Shown here one piece after another: positions 17,930 to 26,896 of a stretch of DNA of 64,000 nucleotides. The notes below the pieces were generated by a model. It saw only the letters and a list, made by a program, of their open reading frames with translations, searched no databases and was not told where the DNA came from. This DNA comes from MPNO01 sp965205995 (GTDB lineage Bacteria > Pseudomonadota > Alphaproteobacteria > MPNO01). Position numbers and translations under genes: made by a program. The stretch is taken from positions 930,001-994,000 of the forward strand of contig OZ242200.1 of the NCBI GenBank assembly GCA_965205995.1, written 5' to 3'. Numbering within the stretch: the stretch's first letter is position 1; each line of letters opens with the position of its first letter.

Positions 17930-18974
17930 AGCGCCGTCGCCGGCGGGCGACGCATACGCCGCCGGCTCATCACGGCGTATCGCCGCCCATCTGGCCGAAG
18001 CGCCCGACGGCAGGACGGTTCATCTCGTCGACTCGAAGGACGGGAAGTCGTTGGCCAGCGCTCCGCCGTCGGCGATCCGCCGCGAGCGGAGGCTGGGCAG
18101 CCTCCCCTCCACCCTCGTTTTCCCCGGCGGGTGGCGCTTTCAGAGCCACGACCACGAGGCGGTCGATGCGCTCCTCGGGGCGGCGGGGACGGATCGCCTC
18201 CATCTCTGGGAGGCGTATCGCCTCCATTTGATCCTGGTGGTCGCCCTCACCTTCGGCGCGGCCTTCGCGGTCTGGCGCTGGGGGCTGGGCGCGCTGGTCG
18301 CCGTCGCGGTGTCGCTCACCCCGGACGCGCTGCCGTCGGCGATCGACGACGGCCATATCGCGATCGCCGACCGGACATTGGCCGACCCGTCCGCCCTGAG
18401 CGACGCGGAAAGGGACCGGGTGCGCCAGATCTTCGACCGGCTCAAGGCGGTCGCGCCGGAGCCCCGCTTCGCGGACTACAAGCTGGTCTTCCGCAGCACG
18501 CCCAAGATCGGTCCGAACGCCTTTTCCCTGCCCGGCGGAACCATCCTCGTCACCGACCAGATGGTCCGGATTTTTCCCGAACCCGACGTGCTCGCCGGCG
18601 TGCTGGGGCACGAGATCGTCCATGTCGCCGAGGCCCACGGCCTCAAGCAGGTCTATCGCAGCCTCGGCACCTATTTGCTGGTCGCGATGATCGCGGGCGA
18701 TGTGGGACCGATTCTGGACGACATGCTGCTGGAGGGCGGGTTGCTGCTGTCGCTCTCTTTTTCCCGCGACCATGAACGGGAGGCGGACCGGGCCGGCATG
18801 GAGCTGGCGGCGAGAGCGGGGTACGACCCGGCGGCGCTGGCGCTGTTCTTCGAGCGGATGACCGCGGGCAGGGAACCGGGCGGCCCGTCCTGGCTCTCGA
18901 CCCATCCGGGGCCGAAACAGCGGATCGAGGAAATCAGGCGGTACGCGGAGGAGATCGGCCGTTCGGGCGGGTAG
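17910..18974 (+). CDS. M48-family membrane-associated zinc metallopeptidase
   Basis: A 354-residue protein. It has a soluble N-terminal part of about 100 residues, one or two membrane segments at about 107-135 (LILVVALTFGAAFAVW, LGALVAVAVSLTP) and a peptidase domain. The zinc motif HEIVH lies at about 235-239, and the third ligand is in READRAGMEL about 60 residues later, as in HtpX/BepA-type M48 enzymes. The start ATG at 17910 lies inside the end of the DUF898 gene; a TTG at 17898 is possible. Its active site probably faces the periplasm, but topology was not computed. Confidence 0.88.
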   Translation: MSGRGSEAPSPAGDAYAAGSSRRIAAHLAEAPDGRTVHLVDSKDGKSLASAPPSAIRRERRLGSLPSTLVFPGGWRFQSHDHEAVDALLGAAGTDRLHLWEAYRLHLILVVALTFGAAFAVWRWGLGALVAVAVSLTPDALPSAIDDGHIAIADRTLADPSALSDAERDRVRQIFDRLKAVAPEPRFADYKLVFRSTPKIGPNAFSLPGGTILVTDQMVRIFPEPDVLAGVLGHEIVHVAEAHGLKQVYRSLGTYLLVAMIAGDVGPILDDMLLEGGLLLSLSFSRDHEREADRAGMELAARAGYDPAALALFFERMTAGREPGGPSWLSTHPGPKQRIEEIRRYAEEIGRSGG

Positions 18975-18978
18975 CGCC

Positions 18979-19824
18979 CTATTCCGCCGCCACCTTGTTC
19001 TTCAGCACCCCGACCCGCTCGATTTCGACCTCGACCTCCTGCCCGGCGCGGAGCCAGCGCGGGGCCTCCTCGGAGACCGCCGAACCGCCCGGGCTGCCGG
19101 TGGCGATCATGTCGCCCGGCTCGAGCCAGGTGAAGCGCGAGATATGGGCGATCAGGAACGGCAGCTTGAAGATCATCATGGCGGTCGAGCCGTCCTGGCG
19201 GGTCTCCCCGTCGACCCGGGTCCGGATCTTCAGATCGCCGATATCGCCGACTTCGTCGGCGGTCACCATGCAGGGGCCGATGGCGCCGGCGCGATAAAAA
19301 TTCTTGCCGGGGCAGTTCTGGGTGCCGCGGCGCAGCCAGTCGCGCACCGAGCCCTCGTTCACCACGGTGTAGCCGGCGACATGGTCCATCGCCCGCCCCT
19401 CGGGGATGCGCCGGCCGGCCTTGCCGATGATGACGCCGAGCTCGCCCTCGAAATCGAGCTGGTCGGATTCGCGGGGCTTGAGGACCGGCTCGCCATGCGC
19501 AGCGAAGCTCGACGGGAAACGCGGGAAGACGCTCGGCCATTCGGGGCCGCCATCGGCGACCACCTCGTGATAGCCGCGATAGTTCCGCCCGATGCAGAGG
19601 ATCTTCTCGGGCGCGGTGATCGGGAACATGAACTCGACCTCGTCGAGCGCGAAATCCGCTCCGGCCCCCGCTTCTTCCTCGATCCGGGACAGCGCGAGAC
19701 CGGCGATCGCGCTTTGCAAGGTCGGGAATTCGCCGCCGATGCGGGCGCCGAGATCGACGATACCGCCGTCTTTGACGACGCCGTAACCCTCTTTGCCGCC
19801 GCGGCGGTAGCTGATCAACTTCAT
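18979..19824 (-). CDS. fumarylacetoacetate hydrolase (FAH) family protein
   Basis: A 281-residue FAH-fold hydrolase. The core begins at EKILCIGRNYRGYHEV (about residue 72), followed by the metal-ligand region FEGELGVIIGKAGRRIPEG, with Glu residues in DFEGELGV, and VAGYTVVNEGSVRDW. GPCMVTADEVGDIGDLKIRTRVDG and LEPGDMIATGSPGGSA are the usual C-terminal motifs. The first 65 residues form the small N-terminal domain. Members hydrolyse acylpyruvates, 2-oxo-3-deoxy-acids or decarboxylate oxaloacetate; the substrate here is unknown. AGGAGACCGGAG before the ATG is a strong ribosome site. It ends 4 bp from the convergent peptidase gene. Confidence 0.88.
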   Translation of the reverse strand: MKLISYRRGGKEGYGVVKDGGIVDLGARIGGEFPTLQSAIAGLALSRIEEEAGAGADFALDEVEFMFPITAPEKILCIGRNYRGYHEVVADGGPEWPSVFPRFPSSFAAHGEPVLKPRESDQLDFEGELGVIIGKAGRRIPEGRAMDHVAGYTVVNEGSVRDWLRRGTQNCPGKNFYRAGAIGPCMVTADEVGDIGDLKIRTRVDGETRQDGSTAMMIFKLPFLIAHISRFTWLEPGDMIATGSPGGSAVSEEAPRWLRAGQEVEVEIERVGVLKNKVAAE

Positions 19825-19903
19825 CTCCGGTCTCCTTGTTCGGCCGAAGATACCATCGTCGAGACCTTCGCGGCCGCCATTCGCCTCCGGTCGGCCGGGT
19901 CCT

Positions 19904-21175
19904 CTACCGGGGCGTCGTGTCCTCGGCCCGCGGATCGAAGGCAAAGGCGTTCGGCGACGTCCGGATCATCGGCACATAGTTCTCGCGGTCTTCGGGGGCG
20001 ACGGCATCGCGCTGCTTCATCCGCCATAGGGTCCACACCGCCACCGCGCCATGCACCGCGCAGGTGAACATGAACAGGTATCGGGATCCCAGCGCTTCCA
20101 TCAGCCCCGAGGCGAGCAGCGGCCCGACGACGGCGCCGACCCCGAAAATCACCAGCAATCCCGCGCTGATCTCGACAAAATCCCCCGGCTCGGCATGGTC
20201 GTTGGCATGTGCGACGGAGAACCCGTAGACCGAGAAAGCCGCGGCCCCGAACAGGAAATAGGCCGCATACACCGCCGGCAGGGGCAGGTCGGTTCCGAGC
20301 AGCAGCACCAGGCCCGCGCAGGTGGCGACCGCGCACAAAGCGGCGATCAGCCAGCGCCTGTCGGGCAGGCGGTCCGAGAGGCGGCCCAGCGGATATTGAA
20401 CGAAAGCCCCGCCCAGGATGGCGATGCTGACGAAGGCGGCGATGCCGGTGAGCGACAGATCCAGGCTCTTGGCGTAGAGCGGCGCCAGGCTCCAGACCGC
20501 GCCGTTGGCCATGCCGTTGGTCAAGCAGCCGACCACCGCGACCTGAGAATTCCGCCACAGCTTGCGCAAATCCGGGCGCGCCTTGACCGGCAGCGGCGGC
20601 GTGGGCGCGCGGGACAGGCAGACCGGGACGACGGCGAGCGCGAACAGGATCGTCGCCACGGAAAACAGTACCGAGCCTCCCGGGGAGTCGATCAGGATGA
20701 GATATTGACCCGCGGTGACCGACGCGAGGTGGATCGCGATATAGGCCGAGAACACCGTGCCCCGGTTGCGCCGGGTCGAGGCGGCGTTCAGCCAGCTCTC
20801 GATCACCATGTAGAGCCCCGAAATGCACAGCCCGAGGACGATGCGAAAGACGATCCAGGCCACCGGCGTCAACGCCAGCGAGTGCAGCAGCGGAACGATT
20901 GCGCCGAGAGCCGCGACCGCGGCGTAAACGCGGATATGGCCCACCTGGGCGACCAGCGGCGGCACCAGATAGCAGCCCAGCACGAAGCCGGTGAAATAGG
21001 CCGCGCCGATGGCTCCGATCCAGGCGGCGCCGAACCCCTCCAGATCGGCCCGCAACGGCACCAGGGTCAGGAACAGGCCGTTGCCCAGCATCAAGAGCGC
21101 CACCCCGGCCAGCAGGGAGGCAACCGGCGCGAACATCGACCTCGGCTGGGCAAGAAATGCGGTCATCTGCGCCAC
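19904..21175 (-). CDS. major facilitator superfamily transporter
   Basis: A 423-residue transporter with about 12 hydrophobic segments. It shows typical MFS features: the first helix LLAGVALLMLGNGLFLTLVPL, the loop after helix 2 (CYLVPPLVAQVGHIRVYA), SGLYMVIESWLNAASTRRNRGTVFSAYIA in helix 4-5 and the repeat LGRLSDRLPDRRWL between helices 8 and 9. The pattern IESWLN and GxxxSAY places it near the YcaD/UMF-like group. A GTG at 21175 has GGAGAGG nine bases upstream; an ATG at 21166 is the alternative. The substrate is unknown. It is 79 bp upstream of the FAH gene on the same strand. Confidence 0.85.
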   Translation of the reverse strand: MAQMTAFLAQPRSMFAPVASLLAGVALLMLGNGLFLTLVPLRADLEGFGAAWIGAIGAAYFTGFVLGCYLVPPLVAQVGHIRVYAAVAALGAIVPLLHSLALTPVAWIVFRIVLGLCISGLYMVIESWLNAASTRRNRGTVFSAYIAIHLASVTAGQYLILIDSPGGSVLFSVATILFALAVVPVCLSRAPTPPLPVKARPDLRKLWRNSQVAVVGCLTNGMANGAVWSLAPLYAKSLDLSLTGIAAFVSIAILGGAFVQYPLGRLSDRLPDRRWLIAALCAVATCAGLVLLLGTDLPLPAVYAAYFLFGAAAFSVYGFSVAHANDHAEPGDFVEISAGLLVIFGVGAVVGPLLASGLMEALGSRYLFMFTCAVHGAVAVWTLWRMKQRDAVAPEDRENYVPMIRTSPNAFAFDPRAEDTTPR

Positions 21176-21420
21176 GGTATGCGGCCTCTCCGGATGTTTG
21201 CGCGGAAGCTACAGCGCGCAGCGATATGGAGATGAACGGCGACCTATGCAAGCGTTTTTTGAGCGTCCGTCTTGCGCCGCGTCACGGCGCCGCATGTTCG
21301 CCGTTCACGCTGGTTCTTACCGCCCAGGCATGAGCGCCAAGCCCCGCAACCCACCGCATAGATCGGGAGCCGAATCCGAAGATCAATGGGTAGCGATTCC
21401 GACCGGTTCGCCCGCCCGCG

Positions 21421-23118
21421 CTACCCGGCGGCGAGGATATGCTGGGCCAGCTTCTCGCCGATCATGATGGTCGGAACGTTGGTGTTGGCGCAGGGCACCG
21501 CCGGCATGATCGAGGCGTCGCAGACCCGCAACCCGCCGATGCCCCAGACCCGCCCTTCCGGGTCGGTCACGGCGCCCGGGTCGTCCTCCGCCCCCATGCG
21601 GTTGGTGCAGGACGGGTGCCAGTGGCCGAGCACGGTATCCCCGATCCAGTCCTTCATCACGGACTCGTCGGCGAGCAGTTCCTCGATGGTGGGGCAGTCG
21701 GCGATCAGGGTCTCGATCATCCAGCGGCGGAGCGGCCCCCAGCTGTCCATCAACTGCCCGCCCAGCCAGGTCTGGAAGCGGTTGTAGCGGCCATACACCG
21801 CGACCCGCCGCGCCCGGTCGCCATAGCTCACCGGGAAGACCTCGTGGGTCTGGCCGCGCACCGCCGGGTGCGACTGGATTTTGGCCATCAGCCGCGTGCC
21901 CTCCATCAGCCGGACCAGGTCGCGCTCGTCGGAGACCATGTTGAAGTCGATTTCGGGCTCTACCCGCCAGTCCGGCGAAACCAGCCGAATTTCGCCGGTG
22001 GAATAGGACTTGTTGACCCAGAGCATCGTCAGCCCGAGCCGGTCGCCCAAAGAATGCCAGGCCGATTTGTTCATCGGGATGAGATACATGTCGCCGCCCG
22101 GGCAGCCCTCGAGGCCGGAGGAATAGCGCAGCCCGGCATAGAACGGCCGCCGCAGCCCGCCGGCGAGTCTCGCCTTGCGCTTCATGTAGCCGCCGAAATT
22201 GACGCCGGGATGCTCCATCAGATGCTGGCCGATTCCGGGCTTGTCGAGAACCACCTCGATGCCGAGCGCGGACAGCGCCGCCGCCGGCCCGACACCGGAA
22301 CGCATCAGCAAGGGCGGCGAATGCAGCGCGCCCATGCACACGACCACCTCCCTGGCGTGGAGATCGCGCACCCCGTCCGGACGGTGGACGCGGACCCCGG
22401 TCACCCGCCTGCCGTCGAACAGCAGCCGCTCCGCCACCGCCCGGTCGAGGATTTCGAAATTGGCGCGGGCGCGGACTTCCCTTGTGAGATAGGCGGTGGC
22501 GGTGGAAATCCGGCGCTCGTCGTCGTTGCAGATGCCGATCGGGAAATACCCGTCTTCGAAACGCGCGTTCTGGTCGTGCAGGTTTTCGAAGCCGTGATCC
22601 TCGGCCGACGCCGCGAAGCCCCTGGTGAAGCCGGGCCATTTCTCCTCCGGCACCCGGCTGATCCGGATCGGCCCGTCCTTCCCGTGCAGCGGGCCGCCAC
22701 GGTCGAGATCGGTCTCCAGCTTGATGAAGAACGGAAGCACGTCCTCCCAGCCCCAGCCCGCGGCGCCGCGCGCGACCCAGTCGGCATAGTCGCTGGGCAG
22801 CCCCCGGTTCGACACCATGCCGTTGACCGAGGAGCCGCCGCCGATCACCCGGCCCTGGATATAGCGCCGGCGCGCCCGGCGGTCGGGCGCGTTGCCGGGC
22901 CGGGGCGAGAAGACCGCCTGGAGGCCGGACCAGGTGAAGCGTCCGCTCGAATGGGCGGCGCCGCCGAAGATGTCGCGCAGCGCCTCGGGCTCTTCTCCGG
23001 GGACGAAATCCTCCCCCGCCTCGACCAGCAGGACCCGGTTGGCCGGGCGCGCGCTCAGGCGGTTGGCGAGCACGCAGCCGGCCGATCCGCCGCCGACGAT
23101 GATGAAGTCGAAGACCAT
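21421..23118 (-). CDS. GMC-family FAD oxidoreductase (choline dehydrogenase-like)
   Basis: A 565-residue flavoprotein with all GMC landmarks: FDFIIVGGGSAGCVLANRLS at residues 3-22 (ADP-binding), IQGRVIGGGSSVNGM near 87 (signature 1), GALHSPPLLMRSGVGP near 268 (signature 2), and a C-terminal GHWHPSCTNRMG with the catalytic His followed by SIMPAVPCANTNVPTIMIGEKLA. It would oxidise a primary or secondary alcohol; the substrate is unknown. The start at 23118 lies 7 bp downstream of the ChaC-like gene, so it is the last gene of an apparent four-gene minus-strand operon with ChaC and two EamA exporters. Confidence 0.9.
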   Translation of the reverse strand: MVFDFIIVGGGSAGCVLANRLSARPANRVLLVEAGEDFVPGEEPEALRDIFGGAAHSSGRFTWSGLQAVFSPRPGNAPDRRARRRYIQGRVIGGGSSVNGMVSNRGLPSDYADWVARGAAGWGWEDVLPFFIKLETDLDRGGPLHGKDGPIRISRVPEEKWPGFTRGFAASAEDHGFENLHDQNARFEDGYFPIGICNDDERRISTATAYLTREVRARANFEILDRAVAERLLFDGRRVTGVRVHRPDGVRDLHAREVVVCMGALHSPPLLMRSGVGPAAALSALGIEVVLDKPGIGQHLMEHPGVNFGGYMKRKARLAGGLRRPFYAGLRYSSGLEGCPGGDMYLIPMNKSAWHSLGDRLGLTMLWVNKSYSTGEIRLVSPDWRVEPEIDFNMVSDERDLVRLMEGTRLMAKIQSHPAVRGQTHEVFPVSYGDRARRVAVYGRYNRFQTWLGGQLMDSWGPLRRWMIETLIADCPTIEELLADESVMKDWIGDTVLGHWHPSCTNRMGAEDDPGAVTDPEGRVWGIGGLRVCDASIMPAVPCANTNVPTIMIGEKLAQHILAAG

Positions 23119-23125
23119 TTTCGGT

Positions 23126-23695
23126 TCAGCTCCCGGCGCCGGCGGGATCGGCGACCTCGCTTACACGGCGGCGCAGCGCGATGAGCCCGCCGTCGCAAAC
23201 CCCGAGCGCTTCCAGCCGGGCGATCGTGTCCCGCAGATAGTCCGCATTGGTTCCCCGCTCGCCGCGGCAGAGGGCGATTCGGCGGACCTCTTCCCCGGCG
23301 TCGATCCCGCGCGCGTAATAGGGCGTCCGACGGTCGACCGCCAGCGTAAACCCCGCCACCCGCCCGCCGGCGGTTTCAAGACTCACCTTGCGCAGCCTGT
23401 ATATGTCCTCGGCGAGTTCGCGCCGGTCGAGATAGCGCGCGGCCGCCTCCCGCTGGCGCGCGGCGATCCGGTAGGCTAGGCCGCGGCAGGACCCGCCGGC
23501 ATCGAGCCCGAGCACCAGCCCCGGCCGCTCGGGCGTCCCGCGATAGACCGTCGAGTCGACGCAGAACCGGCGGTGGTAGCCGCGAAGCAGCGCGCTCCGC
23601 GTCTCGACGAAGGCGAAACCGGGGTCCCACATCAGCGATCCGTAGGCGAAGAACCAGACATCGCCCGGCCCGTCGAAGACGATCTTCGCGGTCAT
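23126..23695 (-). CDS. ChaC-like gamma-glutamylcyclotransferase
   Basis: A 189-residue protein with the GGCT fold. The substrate-binding loop FFAYGSLMWDPGF lies at residues 15-27; RGYHRRFCVDSTVYRGTPERPGLVLGL and CRGLAYRI follow as in ChaC. The acidic residue of YLDRRE (about 88-93) fits the catalytic Glu. ChaC enzymes cleave glutathione to 5-oxoproline and Cys-Gly. Its ATG overlaps by 4 bp the stop of the ancestral reading frame of the upstream EamA gene (23692), which shows tight coupling before that frame was disrupted. Confidence 0.87.
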   Translation of the reverse strand: MTAKIVFDGPGDVWFFAYGSLMWDPGFAFVETRSALLRGYHRRFCVDSTVYRGTPERPGLVLGLDAGGSCRGLAYRIAARQREAAARYLDRRELAEDIYRLRKVSLETAGGRVAGFTLAVDRRTPYYARGIDAGEEVRRIALCRGERGTNADYLRDTIARLEALGVCDGGLIALRRRVSEVADPAGAGS

Positions 23696-24605
23696 CTCGA
23701 GGCCAGCGCGAAGCCGGTCACGGCAACCGCCATGCCGACGATCGAAACCGGACCCAGAACCTCGTCGAATATGCCGACGATCGAAACCGGACCCAGAACC
23801 TCGTCATCGCATAGCCCATCGCGGCGGTGATCGCCGGGGTCAGATAGAACAGGCTCGCCACCCGCGAAGCCTCGCCGCGCCGCAGCAGATAGAACAGCAG
23901 GTTGTAGGCGCCGATGGTGAGCACGACAACGAGCCAGGCCAGGGAAAACACGAACTCTCCGGTCCATTCGATCGCGCGCGTCTCCAACATCATCACCAGG
24001 CCGAGGGTGAGGACCGCATTGACCCCCGCCTGCAGCGCCGTTCCCGAACGCAAATCCATGTCGGCGCAGAAGCGCTTCTGGTAGACGGTGCCGATGGTGA
24101 GCGCGAGCACGCTGGTCACGCCCAGCGCCATGCCGAACAGCGTGCCCTCGGCGATGTCGATCTTGCGCCAGACCACCATGACGACGCCGGCGAAGCCGAG
24201 CACCAGCCCGAGCCACCGGCGCGCGCTCACGGTCTCGCCGAGGGCCCGGCCGACGATCATCGCGGTCAGGAGAGGCTGCAACCCGACGATCAGCGCGAGC
24301 GTGCCGATCGCCACCCCCTGGTCGACGGCGACGAACACCGGCCACAGATAGCCGCAATGGACCAGCACCCCGGCCACCACCACATGGCCGGCTTCGGCGG
24401 CGCTGCCCGGCCAGGGCGCGCGGACGGCGGCGGCGACGGCGACCAGGAACAGGGTTCCGAAGGCGAAACGGAGCGCCAGGAAGGTCAGCGGCTCGACATA
24501 GGGCATGCCGAATTTGGTGAAGATGTTCCCGGTGCTCCAGGTCACCGCGAAGATCAGCGGCGCCGCGGCGAGAAACAGCCCATGCGCGGAACGGCCGGCG
24601 GTCAT
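23692..24605 (-). pseudogene. EamA/DMT-family exporter, C-terminus frameshifted by a 35-bp duplication
   Basis: An EamA drug/metabolite exporter with two repeats of about five helices (LIFAVTWSTGNIFTKFG at the start; SARRWLGLVLGFAGVVMVVW opening the second half). A 35-bp block occurs twice (23732-23766 and 23771-23805). The extra copy shifts the frame after GYAM, so translation ends at 23718 with an arginine-rich tail instead of helix 10. Removing one copy gives 292 residues ending in DEVLGPVSIVGMAVAV and so on, stopping at 23692. That matches the neighbouring paralogue (298 residues) and restores a 4-bp overlap with the ChaC start. It may be a recent mutation, a reversible one or an assembly error. 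The start overlaps the upstream paralogue stop (ATGA). Confidence 0.8.
23732..23805. repeat. 35-bp direct duplication inside the EamA gene
   Basis: Two identical 35-bp copies at 23732-23766 and 23771-23805 are separated by GAAT. As 35 is not a multiple of three, the duplication breaks the reading frame of the exporter gene near its 3' end. No transposon-like ends or target duplications are seen. Confidence 0.95.
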
Positions 24606-25498
24606 GCGCCAACCGCTCCGCGCCGGGTCACCAGAAAGACGCCGACGCCGGCGAGCGCGAAGCCGGCGAGCGCCACCGGCCCGAAGGTCTCGCCAAAGGC
24701 GAGATAGCCGAGCAGCACGGTCGTCGGCGGGGTCAGATAGAACAGGCTGGATACCCTGGCCGCCTCGCCGCGCCGCAGCAGGATGTAATAGAGGTTGGAC
24801 GCGGCCACCGACAGGACCAGGACGAGCCATATCAGGACCAGCGCGAGCTCGACGCCGGGAACCACCTCGTTGGTCTCGATCAACAGCGCGAGCGCCCCGG
24901 TGGTGAAGAACGCCGTTCCGTGCTGGATGATCATCCCCGTCCTCAAATCCATCGTCGCGCAGTAGCGCTTCTGATAGAGCGACGCTGCGGTGATCAGGAT
25001 AGGGGTGAAGGCGGCGACGATGTAGCCGAGCGGCGTGCCGGAAGCAACGCTCACGCTTTCGCCGAGCACGCAGGCAAGCCCGGCGAAGCCGAGGACGAAG
25101 CCGATCCACTGGACCGCGCCGACCCGTTCGCCGAGCGCGCGGCCGACCAGCACGGCGGTGACAAGCGGCTGCATCCCCGCGATCAGCGCGACCGTTGCCT
25201 GCGGCACCCCCTCGCCCAGGGCTATGAAGATGCAGGAGAGATAGGCGGAGTGAAGCAGGAACCCGGCGCAGGCGATATGTCCCGCCTCGCGCCAGGTCGC
25301 CGGCCATGCCGCCGCGAGGAAGGGAAGCGCCGCGCCGACGACGATGACGTTGAGCGCCGATCGAATCGCCAGCAGGGTCAACGGCTCGGAGAATTCGATC
25401 CCGAAACTGGTGACCGGGAAGCCCGACGCCCAGCACAGCACGAACAGCCCCGGCGCAAGCGTCACCCAGAGCGGGGTGGATCTGTCCCTGCCGGTCAT
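24602..25498 (-). CDS. EamA/DMT-family exporter
   Basis: A 298-residue membrane protein with ten hydrophobic segments in two homologous EamA halves. The first begins TLAPGLFVLCWASGFPVTSFG and the second VGAVQWIGFVLGFAGLACVLG; SSLFYLTPPTTVLLGYLAFGET marks helix 9. It is clearly paralogous to the following gene (shared LLRRGEAxRVSSLFYLTP and MDLRTG/MDLRSG). Members export amino acids, purines or other metabolites; the substrate is unknown. The ATG at 25498 has only a weak ribosome site; upstream in-frame ATGs would extend into low-quality sequence. It is the first gene of the EamA-EamA-ChaC-GMC run. Confidence 0.87.
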   Translation of the reverse strand: MTGRDRSTPLWVTLAPGLFVLCWASGFPVTSFGIEFSEPLTLLAIRSALNVIVVGAALPFLAAAWPATWREAGHIACAGFLLHSAYLSCIFIALGEGVPQATVALIAGMQPLVTAVLVGRALGERVGAVQWIGFVLGFAGLACVLGESVSVASGTPLGYIVAAFTPILITAASLYQKRYCATMDLRTGMIIQHGTAFFTTGALALLIETNEVVPGVELALVLIWLVLVLSVAASNLYYILLRRGEAARVSSLFYLTPPTTVLLGYLAFGETFGPVALAGFALAGVGVFLVTRRGAVGA

Positions 25499-25611
25499 CG
25501 CCCGGGAGGTCTGCGCGCGCGGTCGGAAGTCTTGCCCATCGGCCCACAATAGCGGCCCGCCCGCCGCCGCTCGACCGCCGCCGCGGCGCCGCATATAACC
25601 GGCGGATGGCG

Positions 25612-25879
25612 AGCCCGCATTTCTCACCAGGGTCACGGCCTGCGTCGCGCCCAGGCGTTCGATCCGCCAGGAGCGGGCCGAAAAGCGTAGCGGGGACTAC
25701 GGTTGAGGCCCGCGACGATGCGGGCGGGCGCCTGGGCGCGACCCGGAGGGCGGCGCTGTCCGGCCGACAGGGTGCGTCGAAGCGCTTGCCCGATGTCCCC
25801 GCATCGCGCCGCGCGCCTCTCCTGCCCTGTCGGCCGGACAGCGCCGCGCAGGCCATGACCCTGGCGGGAAATGCGGGCT
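25612..25879. repeat. 268-bp element of nested inverted repeats
   Basis: Outer 33-bp arms at 25612-25644 and 25847-25879 are inverted with three mismatches. Inside are a perfect 13-bp inverted pair (25645-25657 / 25729-25741), a perfect 23-bp pair (25750-25772 / 25825-25847), and a smaller nested stem between about 25673 and 25713 (GCGGGCC with GGCCCGC enclosing CGTAG with CTACG). The single strand could fold into a multi-branched cruciform or cloverleaf closed by the outer arms. No transposase is encoded and no clear target duplication flanks it. The right arm includes the ATG of the DUF2125 gene. A MITE-like remnant or a structured regulatory region are both possible. Confidence 0.75.
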
Positions 25880-26896
25880 AGGAAGGCGGCGTTCGGCGCG
25901 GCGGCGTTTGTCCTCGCCGCCCTTGTCTACAGCGCGATCTGGTGGATCGCCGCCGACAGGCTGCGCGGCGGGTTCGACGGCTGGGCCGCCGAGATGCGCG
26001 CGCGCGGCTGGTCGGTATCCTACGAGCGGTTCCGGATCGAAGGCTATCCCGGCCCCCTCGCCCCGATCGTCGAGGCGCCGTCGCTCGCGGCGCCCGAGGC
26101 TTTGGGGGGCTGGCGCTGGCAGGGTCCGCGAGTGACCGCAAGGGCCTGGCCGTGGAACCCGTCCCGCATCGCTTTTACCGGCGCGGGCGAGCACCGCCTT
26201 CGACCCGGCTCCGATACTTCCCCGATCCGGGCGAAGCTGGGCATCGCCTCTGGCCTGCTGCTGCGCCCGGGAACGGAGACCCGAATCGTCCTCACGCTGG
26301 GCAATATCGCGATCCGGGCGGACGGGAAACCGCCGCGCTCGATCGCGTCCGCCGAAGCGACGATCGTCCTGCCGGACCGGCCGGGCCGCGCCGATGCGGG
26401 GCGGGGGCCCGAGCCGCCGGGTCCGACGATCGCGCTCAGCCTCGCGGGGATCGAACTCGGCGGGCCGGACCGTGGGATCGACGGGGTTTCGCTGAACGCC
26501 AAGCTGACCGGTCCGGTCCCGCGCGCGGCGACGGCCAGGGCGCTCGCGGTGTGGCGCGACGGCGGCGGCGTGGTCGAGATCGGCGAAATTGTCCTGCGCC
26601 GGCGGCGCGCGCGTGTGAACGGCTCGGGCACCGTCGCGTTCGACCGCGACCTCCAGCCGATCGCCGCCCTGTCGCTCCGCATCGAGGGCCGTCGGGACCT
26701 GGTCCGCGCGCTCGTCGCCCACGGGGCGGTCGAGCAGCGCGATGCCGGGGCGGTCGGGCTCGCACTCCAGCTCGTCGCCGGCGCCGGCAAGGGGCGCGGC
26801 GGCGGATCCGCGCTGCCGGTGACCGTCCAGGACCGCCGGCTGTTTCTCGGGCCGCTTTCGGTGATGCGCCTGCCGCGGATCGACTGGGACGGCTAG
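25871..26896 (+). CDS. DUF2125 domain-containing protein
   Basis: A 341-residue protein with one N-terminal membrane segment (about residues 6-28, AAFGAAAFVLAALVYSAIWWIAA). A long beta-rich periplasmic domain follows, starting with GWAAEMRARGWSVSYERFRIEGYPGPLAP, the family hallmark. Repeated strand-turn patterns (GGWRWQGPRVTARAWPWNPSRI, SLAGIELGGPDRGIDGVSL) give it the look of an AsmA-like beta-taco protein. The function is unknown; it is common in alphaproteobacteria. The ATG at 25871 lies in the right arm of the inverted-repeat element, so the element forms its leader region. The 3' end overlaps the convergent tyrA stop by 4 bp. Confidence 0.82.
   Translation: MRARKAAFGAAAFVLAALVYSAIWWIAADRLRGGFDGWAAEMRARGWSVSYERFRIEGYPGPLAPIVEAPSLAAPEALGGWRWQGPRVTARAWPWNPSRIAFTGAGEHRLRPGSDTSPIRAKLGIASGLLLRPGTETRIVLTLGNIAIRADGKPPRSIASAEATIVLPDRPGRADAGRGPEPPGPTIALSLAGIELGGPDRGIDGVSLNAKLTGPVPRAATARALAVWRDGGGVVEIGEIVLRRRRARVNGSGTVAFDRDLQPIAALSLRIEGRRDLVRALVAHGAVEQRDAGAVGLALQLVAGAGKGRGGGSALPVTVQDRRLFLGPLSVMRLPRIDWDG

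Noticed and set aside
25612..25879. Complete insertion sequence
   Set aside because: There is no transposase frame and no target-site duplication, so only a non-autonomous or structural element can be claimed.
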